NCBI GenBank assembly: GCA_032173965.1
Contig: CM063287.1
Location: forward strand, 10,979,859-11,043,858
From: Sitta carolinensis
Lineage: Eukaryota; Chordata; Aves; Passeriformes; Sittidae
Direction of reading: 5' to 3'
Length of the DNA stretch: 64,000 bases
Under the pieces are notes generated by a model. The model was not told the origin of the DNA. It saw only the letters and a list, made by a program, of their open reading frames with translations, and did no database searches. A program made the position numbers and the translations under genes. Positions 15,201 to 29,500 of this stretch are shown here, one piece after another (within the stretch, counting starts at the first letter, position 1; each line of letters opens with the position of its first letter).

Positions 15201-17452
15201 GCAAGTTTATGCTGTTAAACCAGAACACCCAGGCAATATTTACTTCTGAGCAGACAATACAGAGCAGGCTGATTATTTGCCCAATGGTTGTAGGCAAATT
15301 ATGTACGCAATAGCACGACATAAAGACAGCGAAAAAGAAATACAAATATCATCTCTTTAAAAACAGTTTCATCTGTTGCTCGTCTGACTGAACAACTACA
15401 CAAAAAATTAAAAATCAATGCACGCAAAGAAAAATGACCAAACTGTGAACAAGCACTATCCCCAGTGCTTGCTAAAAATGTCCGCAGCCATGCTAAGCTT
15501 ACGTTACATACAACTTCAAGTGGGAGGATCTCAAAGTAAATTTATCTGTGAAAATATCATCTGAATTACTTTAGTTAAGGTGTGCAAAAGCTAGAGAGTG
15601 TTTTTTGAGCTTGTTTGGGTCTTTTGGGTTCAATATTAAGCTCCAGTTCTGTTTGCACCTTAAAAAAAATTGAGCAATTCACATTGAACATTCCCAGTAT
15701 TCCATATGGATTAGTAGGCAAGGCTGAGAAAAAGCCCAAGAGTAACATGAATGAGGCACTTTGCGGGAAAGTGCAACAAATACATTAGCAAATATTTCAG
15801 TGATTATTTCACTAATGGTCGGGAAAGCATTGTAAAATGGCTTTTGAAATAATCTACTGATATTCCTTGAAAACACAGTCCTGACAAAAGAAGTCTTGTT
15901 TTTCAAAAGTTTGCCTATGAGCATTTCTCTCTCCCCCTCATTAATCCCTTTTGTTGTCTACCCATCACTTTTTCCCCAGAAGAGTCCCCTTGATATCTCT
16001 TCATGTACTTTCTTTCCCAGACACTCATGCATACTCTCTCTCCCTCCATTTGTTGTGAGACACAAAGAATAGACTGCATATTGCCTAAACTTATCAGTTA
16101 TAGCTAATAGGTTTTGACTGGTATAAAAGACTTCAAGTTCTATAAAGTAGCAGAGTATGCAGGCTATTTCAAGGTTAAAATATTTAAAATTGGCCCACCA
16201 AAGAGATAACAGAATAGCAAAAATCCAGATATTTCAGCCTCTAAGACATCTTCGTTCTCCCATTGTCATCCATTACACATTTGTAACCCAAAATTTGTCA
16301 GGTTTAACATGCTCCCTCCACTCCCAACACAAGACAACTTTACTTAAGAATCCAATTTGCCTGCCATTCATCAATGCCCTCCACGTGAACCTCATGGCAT
16401 CACAGAAACATTTCTATCCCCTGCATTCACAGTGCTAGAGTCTCTTGAGCCAACAAACTGTCAAATTAGTGCCAACTCATGACAGCTTTATGATATGTAA
16501 TCTTGTTCACCAGCAAATGGTCTGAGACCCCCTGCTTGCTACTGCTGTCATACAAGAAATGCTTTTTTTGTGTGTCTGTGATATATTTATATTTTGAAAG
16601 CAGATCCCAGCTGGGAAAGTAGTGGTTTTGCCTCACAAAAATCTTTCGTACGCACACTTAACTGCTCTCTCCATGTGTTACTTAAAAAGCAGCTTTTAGG
16701 ATTTTGCTTGAAAGGTTATGTTAGGGAATAGGAAATTAATTAAAAATTAATTAAAAATGTACTTTGTCCTGCTGATTCAATATACTTGCATAGCAAGTAA
16801 AAAAAATCCTTACTCCTTCAACATTCAGTCACAATTGACACAGTGAAAAAAATATCTTGTCAGAGCTATGTGGGCTCTAAAGTCCATGTATGAAAAACCA
16901 AGGTGCAGTTAAATCAACTTTATTCAAACATATTCACAAAGGGGAAAATTCACTGGGAAACATGTCTGAAGGTTTCAAGATGACAAACTGTGGACAACAG
17001 AACAACGGGGAGAAGTTAGGAAAGCAGCACACACCCTTCTTATACAGAGTTCTTTGAGACAGGAAATTAAGTATTTCCTTTACATAACTTTATAATAACC
17101 TTATTCTAGTCATTACAATATAAAGCAACACCAGTACACTAGATGATTTTTTAAACGTATCCTCAAGTAGTCAGCTTTTACATCCCACTTCGTACAAGTG
17201 ACAGTAGCTGCCTGCATTTATTTCTTAATTGGTGGCAGAATTAACCACAAGAAGTAGCCAAAAGGAAAAAATTAGTGTGTGAGAAATGCTTAAAAGCAAG
17301 AATGCTATTTTCAATTTGCTTCATTTATAATTCAAAAGATATAAAGAGTGCAATTCTGCAAAGTTCCCATACAAAGCACCCTAGTGAAATCAGTGGAAAT
17401 ACAAAGATTTACAGGAAGAAACCCTATAATGAGGGTAAAACCAAACACAATA

Positions 17453-17500
17453 ACACACACCAAAAAAACCCCAACCAAACAAAACAACGGGACAGACACG
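17453..17500 (+). repeat. A/C-rich low-complexity tract
   Basis: ACACACACCAAAAAAACCCC followed by AACCAAACAAAACAACGG. It has the same base composition as the tracts at 23.4 kb and 45.8 kb. No family is recognised. Confidence 0.6.
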
Positions 17501-18630
17501 CAAATGAGAAGTATCAGTGATGACTTTCACTTGAAAAAATTGGTTCTACAGTCTTGCCTTCAAAAAGCTCTAAGTGTAACAGGATTGTGCTAGAAAACAA
17601 CTAATTTTCCTCTACTACTGCCTATTCCTCTGATCTCAAGAACAGCAGAAAACATTAGTGCTTTTGCTTATGAAAATCTGTTCATGGGGCAGTATGCATT
17701 TCTAGGCTTGAGCTGGTTAATGTTAACTAACAGAGGACTCAGATATATCTTCACATGGAGTCTAGCACAGGGTACACCCAGATAACTCCCACAAGAAATA
17801 ATTAATAGACAAATACTCCTCACCATCCAATCAATATAGCCCTGTTAGGACTTGCAAAGGCTACAAGGACACGTAAAACATTCTCATCCTTGATCAAAAG
17901 CTAACTCAGGATCTGGGGCAGCAGGGTAACCTGAGCACTGCACCTCCTCACAAGGCAGCCAATAGCTAGGACACATTCCTGCCGCTCAGCTCTTTGCCCT
18001 CCATATCCCAGAGTGAAAAGCCCAGCCCCTCTTACCTCATGGATGAGGATTCTGCAACTTTAAGATCAAAAATAATTGCAGATATTCATCTACTATTTTA
18101 TAACTGAAGCCAAGACACTTATTTCTTTGAGGGGTGTAGTACTTTTTACATGGCTGATATTAAAGCTTCAGAAGAGAAGAATCTGTAGCTCATCCCATTT
18201 CAGCTTTAGTTTATTAGAAAAAGTTGCTTGTTCTTGTACTCTGGCCAACTAGTGCTATGTCACATAGTCCAATAGTTTGGTATCAACAGAAAATGACAGC
18301 ACAAGTAAGCAAGTTTTCATCCTATATCAAACCATACAAATTAATCAATTCAAAAGTACAAACCCCAAAGTTCTTCCATCCTTGCTCTTTCAGGAAGTGA
18401 AAATACCCACATTAAAGATGATAAGTTTTGTGCAATAATTTGTCCACTGGGGTTTCAACTGGCAGAACCATTGCAAGGTACTAGTTGGAAAGACAGAAGC
18501 TCAGAGGGTGTTTATGATACCTTAGTCCTTTAGGCATTTTCTGTCTTTGGATAAGAAATTTTAGATCATGAAGCAAAGAACATTATATTGCCTATGTAGT
18601 TATCCATAGCAATATGACTTAAAACTATTT

Positions 18631-18650
18631 GAATTAAATTAATTTAATTC
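18631..18650. repeat. perfect 20-bp palindrome
   Basis: GAATTAAATTAATTTAATTC equals its own reverse complement with no spacer. It could be a chance product of AT-rich sequence or a homeodomain-type ATTA site cluster. Confidence 0.9.
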
Positions 18651-19310
18651 AATAAAATCTCAAATCCATTTGGGTTCCTCTAGCCAGGGACTTCAAAGCA
18701 ACTAGGAGTTTGCCATGTTGTAAGAATCACGAGCTCTATGTCCTGAACCAAGGCAATACAGTGGCTCTGCATATACATCTGCCTGCCTATGATCAGCCAA
18801 GAAATGCTACTTGGTCTTTCCTGTCACACACCAACAATCCCTCTTTTCCATTTACCTGCCATCTAATCAGAAACAGAGGAGTGACCTTTCCACTTGCAAG
18901 TTAACAAGTTAGAATTGCTGCTCACTTCACAGAAGGACAGCCAGAAACTTGAGCAATCTACGAATGCATTTTAATGATGCAAGGAATAAAGTCAAGCAGA
19001 AAGATGGGGTTTTTAGTCTTTTTGTTTTTTTTTTTCCAGAGAAGTCTTATGCTGTAAATGACATAAATCTGTCTCTCCTTCCTATCAGCAGACAGAAAGG
19101 GGCACCTTTCTTCCTTAGTGCCTGCTTTCAATCTAAATAGAGGAAGGGAGGCAACCAAGCTTCTTGACACAATAAAACACGAAAGCCAATCTCTGGTGTC
19201 CCTGCTGACATGCATCCTTTCACCCTCACTGTGTGTCCAAAGCAGATAAAAGGGCTAGAGGTATTGCAGTGTATTCAATATATAGTACAGTTTGTATTTA
19301 TAAATAATAA

Positions 19311-19326
19311 ATATACTTAAGTATAT
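19311..19326. repeat. perfect 16-bp palindrome
   Basis: ATATACTTAAGTATAT, in a very AT-rich stretch that also has TATAAATAATAAAT just before it. Confidence 0.85.
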
Positions 19327-21273
19327 CTATAAAATATGCTTATTCATTGTGGTCTACAATCCTTCCGTGAATGCTGCTGCTACAAAGTTGAATAAAGAGT
19401 CACCTGAGGACAGGCTGTAGCAATCTGAACATCTCTATTGTATAGCTGAGATTGAACCTCTGTGCATGACCTCATGCTGATCAAGTTCCATGATTAGGAG
19501 TTGGTAAAACTGTGTTTGTAGCCAAGGAGAAACAGCACAGACCTCAACATGAAACGTACTCAACCTTTAATGTTCACAACAGTTATAAACAGTCACATTC
19601 ACAGCTGTCACTGTTGACTGACAAATAAATTCTAAGAAGGAATGGATCATTATTGCAGATTTTGAAGAAAAATGCTCTAGAAACCCTTCAAACCCCAGTC
19701 TGCTACAGACACTTGGTAATCACAATATGGTGTGCTCATGCTTACGAACCACCTGAGAATGACTTCTGAGAACAATCTGTGTTTATCAAAATTGTCAGAT
19801 TCAATTATACTTTTAGTGTGTATGCTTTGGGTCCTGAGAACAGGTATATTGCTTTCACAGAGAAATCAGTTCTACAGGGAAATCAGATCAATAAATCTCT
19901 CCAAAAGCAGAGAGTTTCTTGCTAATTTTCCAATGCTTACTACTCAATAGAGGAGCATTAGCCAGCCTGCCTCTCCCTGATCAAGCATGTCATTAACTGC
20001 CCCTAAAAGAAGGGATCTGCTGTGCCATACCGACACGCTGTCCTCCAGAGGATCAGAAAGAGCCAGCATCGCTTCACCACTTAGGACTGAATTTGCATTC
20101 AGCCTTCTCATAAAGCAAGAACTGAAAATATTGCTTCTAAATAAAGAAGAGCATGACTTCAATTCATACTTAGTTTCATGGAAGGGCATTAAAATTAATT
20201 CTCACCACTGTGCTAAAGCTTCACGTTTGTTTTCAAAAAGTACTGTTCAGTATTAATAACAGATGCTTTATCCAACTAATCCTTCACATATCCTGTCATT
20301 AGTTTTGCCTTTCAAGCTTGCTGTCCTTAATGGGTTCTTTTTCCAAATAATACACATCATTGTAGATGCTGTATCATTGTAACAGACGGATGTGTCTCTT
20401 CCTCCCCCCTACACACACATTTTTTGATGTGCCTTTCCAACCTACTACCAGAGTGTTAAAAACCATATCCACACACAAGAATCATCTTATTTGAACTGCA
20501 ATCTACTGTACCCATAGGTGAACTGTGAGTTAAAAGTGAGCATCATTTCATAGATAAGATATTAGAACAAGACACACTGCATTTGATTGCAGGCTCAGCC
20601 AGGATTCCCTACAGCCTTAGGCAAAATCTATAATCCTTAAGATAGACCTTTCTGATCTGTAAAATGAGAATAGTTACATTGTCCATATTATTTTTTTTTG
20701 AGAAATTTTGAGGCTTACTGTTCTGTACTTGCTGATGCTCAATATTTAACATCTCAGAACACTGATAGGGATCTCTGAACATTTCAAGAAAACGAAGAAA
20801 AGCAGAAAATAATCCTCATCAGTCAGGCTGTTTCTTTTTTCATGCATATATATTTATAGAAAAAGCAACAGTTTTCATTCTTTCTTTGCCAGAAAGAGGA
20901 TACAAACTCTTTGACACAATTAGATAGGAAGAATCAAAGCCCATCTGACAGTTCCTTTCATGAAAAGATTAGAGCCATGGCTGGAGGCAGGATCATCTTG
21001 CATTCTCCTTTTCACTGACAAAATCTGTGATAAATTGCAATATAAACCTCATTCTCTGTCTCTGTGAGCAATTATGTAAGTGTTGTTTGATTTTATATAG
21101 CTATTTATGTACCTATAGGTATCTATATAACGTGTATAAAACACTCCAGCAAAACATGGCACCAGTGCTTGGCAGACTACATAAGGATGACTTTTGTAAA
21201 GTCAAAATACCATTCTGCTTTATAAGATGCATTGTAAAGTAAAAGTAGTGAAGCAGTATTGAGCTAATATAGA

Positions 21274-21330
21274 AATAAAAACATATATATAAAAATCGTG
21301 CTATATATACACACACACACTCCCACACAG
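21274..21330. repeat. (TA)n/(CA)n compound microsatellite
   Basis: ATATATAT followed by a short spacer, then TATATATACACACACACAC. Confidence 0.8.
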
Positions 21331-23432
21331 AGAACATATAGACATACATAGAGAAAAATGTCTGTTTCAAAGCCCAACAGGATTTCCCATTCACTAGGTA
21401 ATAGCAGCATTAAATTAAATCATTGTTGTCTTAAAATTAATTGGTAAAAGTACCAATAAGATGCACAAGGAAGAAAATCTGTCCATTACCAGAAGTTATA
21501 GTTGGTACAACAGTATTATAAATGATCTACATGCATATCCTTTCCCTTGGTAATTCCATTAAATAACACTGTTCCAGAAAGATGACCATCTTCATGCCAT
21601 ATTGCAATCATCAATGAACTGATGGTTTTGTAGTGTATATGCATTTATACATACATGTGCTCCACAGAAATTATTTTGGCACCATTCTTGTATAAATCCT
21701 GTTCAGCATGTGCACCAAGCATGTGCTTAATTTAAATTCTGTGGTTGAAGTTAAATATGGATTTGTGTCCTTCATCTATGCAGTTTTAATATCACAGGGA
21801 AATAAGAATTTTGCTTGATCCTGATTTGGACTAGGCTTCTACAGATTCTGAGCACAGCCCATCACATACTGTGAACTCTTTCACCTCCTTAAAAAACGGG
21901 TTTGAGATTTAAAGATAGAAGTTCAAAATTTAAAAAAAAAAAAACAAACTGAAAACCCCACACATGTCACTGCAAGAGCACAGGGGACATGCATACACAT
22001 AAAAGGCTTGAGTGTCACTGGAAATTGTACACCATCTTCTATGCATTTCAGACTCTCCAAGTTAAAGGCACCTGAAAAAGACAGGGATTAAGTTTTTAAT
22101 CATTACCTTTAGTATTATACATCACTAACCGATGATATTTTATATTGTATAACACGGAATGCCTTAAAGAGAGGCAGCAGCAAAACACATGTGTACATTA
22201 ACCCCAACTCAATACAGTTTCTAGGGCACCCAGACATCTGAATTTCTGATGAACTTCCCCATTCTGGTGCCCTCTGAGGTAAGTGAGACAAAGGTTAAGA
22301 GAGAGCACACTAAGACACAGACCACTGAGACTGCCAGGTTTCCTGTTCCTGCAAACACTGGCATTGCTCCGGGAATGGAGGGGAGTAACAGTCCGTTAAA
22401 GTACCATGGTATCCCATAGCTCAAACATCTGCAGAAATGAGGGGATTTACTATTCTTTCCCCTCTCCTTTCTCCCAGCTTCTTGGACACTTATGCTTGCA
22501 ATGCCTTGTGGACTCCATATCACAACACAGGCTTAAATCTCACAGCACAGAGTCACGCTTTAATTTTATTTAGCTCATAACACTAAGCTTCTGTAACAGC
22601 TTTTCAAGGCATTATACTGAGAACTCCTAGAAAAAATGAAACATCTTTTGATCCCAAGGAGTAAGGAAAAGCATCCACATAATATCTTATTACATGTGAC
22701 TTGTTTCCAGTGTTGAAATTAAACCTTTGGACAAGCCTACTGAATATAAAATCAAAGTCTCAAGAGCCAAGCTGAATAGATCTTACACCGATTTCCACTG
22801 AAAGATTTGTTATATGTAATTGACAACACAAAGACAGTCTTTCCTGTATTTGCATAACTAATATGTTACACTGAAAAAAAAAAAAAAATTAAGCTTTAAA
22901 AATACTAAAAACATAGGTAGGACTTCATCCAGAAACATACAGGATTCATCTTTTGTGAATAACAATGTACACCAAAATGACTTCTCAACTCTCTCCAGAA
23001 TTGTTTCTTGAAGAATTAGAACCATGGAAGTAAATTAATATAATGAAACTCTAAATTGGATAGTTCTAAACTAGTGCATTGTCTGAAGAGAGATATCAGG
23101 GGAATCTAGCTTGTTGCCAAATGGCATCTAACTCATAGTCAGAGCATCTTTATTGTAGTTAGATATGTTTGCTCTCTTCTAAGAATACATACATCTCCCT
23201 TTCTTAGCCATTAGGACTAAAATTAGTATTTAAGAGTTGCAACAACTTGGCACGTGAAAAGGTTAGTCCTCATACAGCACAAATTTAAGTAGATCAAGAA
23301 TGGCTATCTACCTAAAAATATATATTCAGCCACATATGATATGCTTAATGAAGAAAAGAATTTCACATGATGAAATTTTGTGTCAGAGACCATAATGGTC
23401 CCTGCTGTTCTCAAAATCTATTCCTCAAAATT

Positions 23433-23530
23433 AAAAAAAAAAAAAAAAGCCCAACAAAAAGACCCCTAACAAAACCACCACCGCAGAAAAACAAGATACA
23501 CACAAAAATATCACCAAAACTACACACTTC
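23433..23530 (+). repeat. A16 run followed by A/C-rich tract
   Basis: A16 at 23433-23448, then about 80 bp almost without T or G (CCCAACAAAAAG, AAAACCACCACCGC). It may be the decayed tail of a retroposon, but no body is recognisable upstream. Confidence 0.6.
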
Positions 23531-26500
23531 CCCCACCTGACTCATTTTCCCATTCTGTAGTACCGTGGAAATTTTTAGTTGGCTTAGGAGGGGAAGTGAA
23601 CATCATCTTTGTTATAATAAACTGAGTTTTCATCTTGGAGAACTTTTAAAGCGCATTATCTACAGCATTCAGACATGAAAACTGTCTAGCACACATGCCC
23701 TGACTGTATTAGATGTGCTTCCCAAGCTTAGATACAAGAGTTTACTCCCCCCCTTGTTTCTCAGGTCAGAAAGGGCTAACAGTACTTCAAAAGATAACAC
23801 ATACTCTCAGCTGGATAAGTTTTTCACTGTGGGGGGAATTACAGTCCCAAAGGAAGCTCCTTTCTTCTATTAAAAGGAGAAATTTTGGCTGCTGAGGGAG
23901 GCAGAGCTGTGGGAGAAGGTTTTTAATGAACTCAAGTAGAAATAGTGTGAATTAACAGCTGTGTCACTGGATCAGGAGTCAGGAGATATGTGCTCTATTC
24001 CTGGCTTTGTGACCTCAGGCAGATCAGTTTTACTTAATTACTGCACTACAAGTAATTGGCAAAAAAATCATACAATGCAATACTGTTACAGTACTGTTAG
24101 CCATTTTATGTTGCTTTCAGTTTAGTAGCAAATGAGACAGGAAGTGTCTCAGCCCTTTTGAAGATAAAGTGCAAAGACCAAACCCAGGACCTCTTTGTGT
24201 GCCTTACCCACACCTGCTGAGTGCCGCATATGTATACAGTGTGCAGCAAAGGCTGAACAGGTAGACAGCAAGTGAGAAAGACATCCAAGAAGTGTGATTG
24301 CCCTAGACCTACTGGCCAAGCAAGGAGTAACCATCACCCCCACTGACTTAGTCTTTTAAAAAAAAAATCATTGGTATTAGAGAAAAAAAATTAAAGTGTT
24401 ACATATTTTTAAAATGTTTTAAAAACACAAACAAAAAAACCTAGAAATCATCAAGTGTTTTAACACACAAGCCAGATAATGTCTAAGACTTGGCTGTTCA
24501 CAATGTCAAGCATATTTAAGGAAACCAGTGAAATGGAACAAATTATACAACAGGTCTTACCTTGGCTTCTGAAAGCAACATGGATGGCTTAAAGTTTGGA
24601 AGGGCGGGAGGATTATTACCCCTCTAAACACTCTTTTATTACAGGACTATAAATCACTTTGCTATGTATTATAAAACAAAGACTATATCCCAAAGCCTAA
24701 TACAATTTAGAAAGGCATTATGCATCCTCTTCCTTTCTGGTTTTGCAAAGTCTTTCCCCATTTGATATTAACCCAGACAACCTGTCTCTTCACATTAGCT
24801 TCAAGCTGCCTCTAAACTTTCAGTGCACCCTGGGTATGAGATTTCTGTTCTCAATCTACACCTTAACCAGTAAAACTTCTAGTTATACTGTCAATATTTT
24901 CCTTGGGTCAGGTCAATATTTGATCTCCTGGCTTTCTTCATAAATGAAATTAATACTGCAGCAAGAAAAAAGCCCTCTGAGTTTTATCAGTTTTGAAAGA
25001 TAAGCTCAAAAAGGAAACCCCAGGTGTCTTTTGAAAATGGAAGGAAAATATCCCAGCTATGAACTTTAGACAACAACTGTAGTTTTTTATTATCTACTAT
25101 ACTTAAAAATAAAATTAATATGGCATATGTTATTCTTTAGAAAACTCCCCCTAAATGTTAGAATACATTAATCTAATTTGCTGCAAATTAAAAAATTACA
25201 TATGTTTGTTTCCCCTTTCTACATAAGTTTGTGCGGCTGTAGAGCTCAATAACCCAAAAGTTTCTTACAGCATAAAGTCTTCATCAGAAGAACTACCCAA
25301 AGATAGTATCTTCGTGTACCCCAATATAGCTGATCTCCAGCTGCATCAACAGGTGTTTACTGCAGTGCTCATATACAGCATCCAGTTTGCCATAGTGAAA
25401 AGAAAAATGTAAAACAAAAAGCCCACAGAGTATTTTTCAACTCTCTTTGCTATGCAGAGAAAGGCAACATGTCCTGCTGTGGAGTAACAGAGCTGTGCAG
25501 CTCATCCTCAGAGAACAGGAATGGCCTCAGACATGATGGGCACCGACTCGGCAAGCACAGCTCAAGCTGGGTGTCTCAGCACTGTGACAGCACACAAACT
25601 CAGAGCAGTCTGGCTTTGTGCATCCCAGGATCAAAGGCAAAACCTCATGGACCAAAGCCCTCTTCTCCAGACACACATCATCAGCTTCAACACCTACCAA
25701 ACATTAACTTAGATCCAGCACACAAGGAGAATACCTTTGTAAAAGGCTTTTCAGCTCCAGCCCAGTAAAATCAGATCACTTGGCTAGATTGAAAGCTAGA
25801 TTTTTTTTTATACCATTCAGGAACAATTATAATGTATTCAAACTATGGATTTGTAGACATCTCATATTTGGTTGCCAGTATAAGCACATGCTTTTTCCAT
25901 TCCTTCTGTAGTGTTTATCACCAACACACAACTGTATGCCATACATAATTATTGAAAAACTGTGAGAACGAAGAGTATGTTTAGAAGAAATACATGTTTC
26001 TGCAATCAAGTAGCATTACAATGCAGTTTCTAAAGGCTGAAATATTGCAATTATTATTTTGTGGGGATGAATGTAAAGTGTTTTGTACTTTTCCTATATT
26101 TCCTGCCTATATTTGCATGAACTTTGAAAGAAACCTGTCTTGTCTTTTCTAACAAGCCAGAAAGACTGAAGTCCTATTCCTATATGAAAATAAACACATT
26201 AAGAAAATGCTAGAACTGACAGATAACATGTATGTTCTACTACTTTGAGTGTAACACCAGCAGGTTTCAGACAACGGAAGTCCTCCAATCCCATATCACT
26301 CCAGCAATATTTCAAAGAATTATGCAAACCTCTACCTCTTCTCCAGTGACACGGTAAAATGAACCATAAGCAGTAACGCACAGCAGCCTGGTACAGTGAC
26401 CAAGGGCAGGGAGAGCAAACATCACCAGGTGGAAGCCAGACACAGCCAGGAGAGCCCCACACCAAAGGGTTTGCCTGTGGCATAAGCTGCCCTTCCTGCC

Positions 26501-29500
26501 TCCGACCATCCTTCACACCCACCATGTCATTCCATACCATGAGATTCCTTCCCAGAGCACAGAATGAAAAGGTTACCATCTCTGTTGGCCTCTTCTGCAC
26601 TTCAGTCTCGCAGACCAGGGACACACTTCATCAGGTAGATATTCTGAGCTTATTATTGCTACTCTTTGTTTTGCTTACTTGTGAAGCACAAAATTAATGT
26701 TCAGTTATACATCATAGAACAAAAACACCTGGCTTAAGTGCCTGCTCAAATATTAGTCAAATTATATATGACTAGTACAGAACCTCTGCAAAGAGTATTT
26801 CGAGATCCTCTTCTCAGCACCTAGCAAGCAACAAGACACTCTCACAGCAAGAGGCCAGCCTAACTTCTCTTGTTCCTTTGAGGAAGTCTGGATCACAGGA
26901 CAAGGAAACAGCAGCCACAGAAAAACCCTTAACAGTTTGTCTGTTGCAGGCAAGAGCTGCAGTCTTGCTGAGGACTGAGCAGCAGAAGTTGACCTCTCAT
27001 GTACAGCAGCGGCTGAGGAACCCCTGGGCATCCTGGGCTGCCAGTAGCTCCTGCTGCAGGATGGGCAGCAACTGAACAGTGCCTCCTTGGACACCAGCAG
27101 AGGAAAGTTCCCACAGCAGCAGTACCTGGGGGAATAAAATCTGCTTAAGTGTGTACAAACCCAATTTCCTTCACGATGTCCTGTCTTTTCCTCCCTTCAA
27201 TAAGGCACTGCTTTATTATGCTACTTGGCAAAGAGCAGTTTGTTCAACACAAAGGCAATCAGTTTAAATTTTTCTGTGTAGGAGCTTAAACCAGTATTTG
27301 TAAGCACCTCTAAAGGGTCCTTGTTGCTGAATCTGCCAGCTTGTTGCTCTGACAAGAATTCAGAGGTTCAGTGCAGTAATAAGCAAACCAATGCTGCTTG
27401 CTTACTCACTGTATATATGTCTAGTAACCAGATAGCAACTGGTCCCAGTTGCAGGGTAGCAGGGGAAAAACCTGGTTCTTCAGCTGACAATTCAAGGAAA
27501 AAAAATTGAAATGTATCAACAGAATTTCTCCCCCCTTCTTAACCCAGAAGGGAGAAAAGGCATACTTGCATTGTCATAGCACTCCTCCTCCGCTCCGTCC
27601 TCAGATCAAGAAAGCAGCCAGGGATTACAGTAAGACTTCTGAACTACTGCTCTGAAAAATACAGGCCCTTTGCCTCTAGAGGCCCTGTTCTTACATTTCC
27701 AAAAGAAGACTTCTGACAAGAGAAGGTCTGACTTCTTCATTTCTTTCCATTAATGAAATACTGCTAAGGGTAAACACCTTTTAAGAGAAATTCTGCTATC
27801 ACCAGCATGACTGAATATCATAAAAAAAGCCTAATATTGTGTCCTGTAACAAGCCATGAATTTTAGCTCTATCACATGTATTTGTGCTAACTTGGAGACA
27901 ATTTAGGAAGAGAGAGAAAGGATTTAAAACAGTTTGCATAAAAATCTAGCTAAGCAACAATCCATAATAATCCAGTTCTCAAGATTTTTCTAGGCAATGT
28001 GTAAAACCAGTTGAGGCTTTCAGTCTATTACACAGAAAACGACTCCCCAGGCAAGTCCAGGTGCTTAACCAGAGCCTTGCTCAAAAGCCAGAGAACAGAA
28101 GAGGAGGTCACTGAACATGGGAACACACAGGAGCAAACTGCTTCCATGCAGCTGCATGGGGAAAAAAAAGCCACAACAGAGACAATGAAGGGCGTTGAGG
28201 TAAAAAAAGTGATTTATAAGTCATCAGTTTAAAAAAATATTTTAGCAAACCCTTACTGCCCATCTAAACACAAATGATTGCTTAAACAGAGATATAACAC
28301 AGGATGACTGGGCTCAGCAATGTGAACCTACTCAGCCAAAACCAATCACTGAAGTCAGAGCTATTCCTCCAAGTACCTGACCAAAACACCTCTCTTCTGG
28401 TGACCTGGCTCACTCTGGAGTCCCTGACTTGGCTCTGCTGTCACACTTCTTAACCCAGTCAGGGCTTCAGTCTGCAAATGCCATTTCCCAAGAGGCAGCA
28501 AATGAGCGTATGCTGGCCCGTTTCCACCTCAGATTTATTGCACTCCAGGGAGAATAAATCTTAATATCCAAGGAAAAACAATCAATGTAAACTTATTAAA
28601 AACGCACAGTTTATTAACTTATTTTTAAAAGTTAGTCAAATTATCATGGTTTTTTCTTCATTAAGTTTTGCTTCCTTTTTGTGCCACCATTATTTGGCTA
28701 ACAAGAAGTCAGAGAAGACAGTTATAGTTAGTTTAAAAAGTATCTCCCCCCTATCTTAAAAGCAAAGTATTCCCTGGATACTGAAAAAAATTAACAGTAT
28801 TATTTTATACCAAGACAAACAAGTTACATTTGCCTGCTGTGTATTAGTAACAATATTTACTCCAAATATTCATGGACTTGACCACACAGCTGAAATTGCA
28901 ATAGGGGTACTGATGGAAGAATAAAATTAAGCCATGACTTTTCCTTTATACTTTACATAACCACATCAGGCATCATTTCTGCCTGAATAGCCAGGCAAGA
29001 AGCAACAGCCACCCCATGCTGCTGCTTAGGCATCACCAGAGTTTTGGTGGGGTAAAAGGGACCTCAACCAGATAAGAAGAGAGCAGAAAGCCCCAGATAT
29101 TTGAGGTCTGCCTGCCTGCCCTCACACCTCCAGGACTGCCAAGTCATCTCCCCACATTTCACATCTCTGAGAGCAGTTACTGCGCCTGGCCCCTTTAGTC
29201 GTATTTTCCTCCCAACAAGCATCCCTTTGCCATCCATTTACCTAAAGCAAGTGCAGCAAATTCTGCACCAGAAATTGCTTTAGAGCTGTATCATATATTG
29301 TAAACATTAAGGATGAGTATTTCTTTTTTGTCTGTTTTACAAATATCTCACACTGCATTATACCAAACCAAGAGGCTTGGAGAGGTGGGGACATGTATCC
29401 TTCTGTTTGTACAATTTATTTTATCCAGTGCCCAGCATTTTCTACAGCTGCAGCACCACATTCTGCAGGAAGAAATGCAGTAAGAGAACCTCCAAGGAAG

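Noticed and set aside
16880..17060. Possible minus-strand gene 3' end with AATAAAG near 16920
   Set aside because: Only the hexamer and an AT-rich context are seen. There is no open frame or exon upstream that ties it to a transcript, and it could equally be an LTR scrap.
26199..26624. 141-residue open frame on the minus strand in a GC-richer patch
   Set aside because: Trp/Cys-rich odd composition with no known motif, and overlapped by frames of similar length on the same strand. GC-rich patches lack stop codons by chance.
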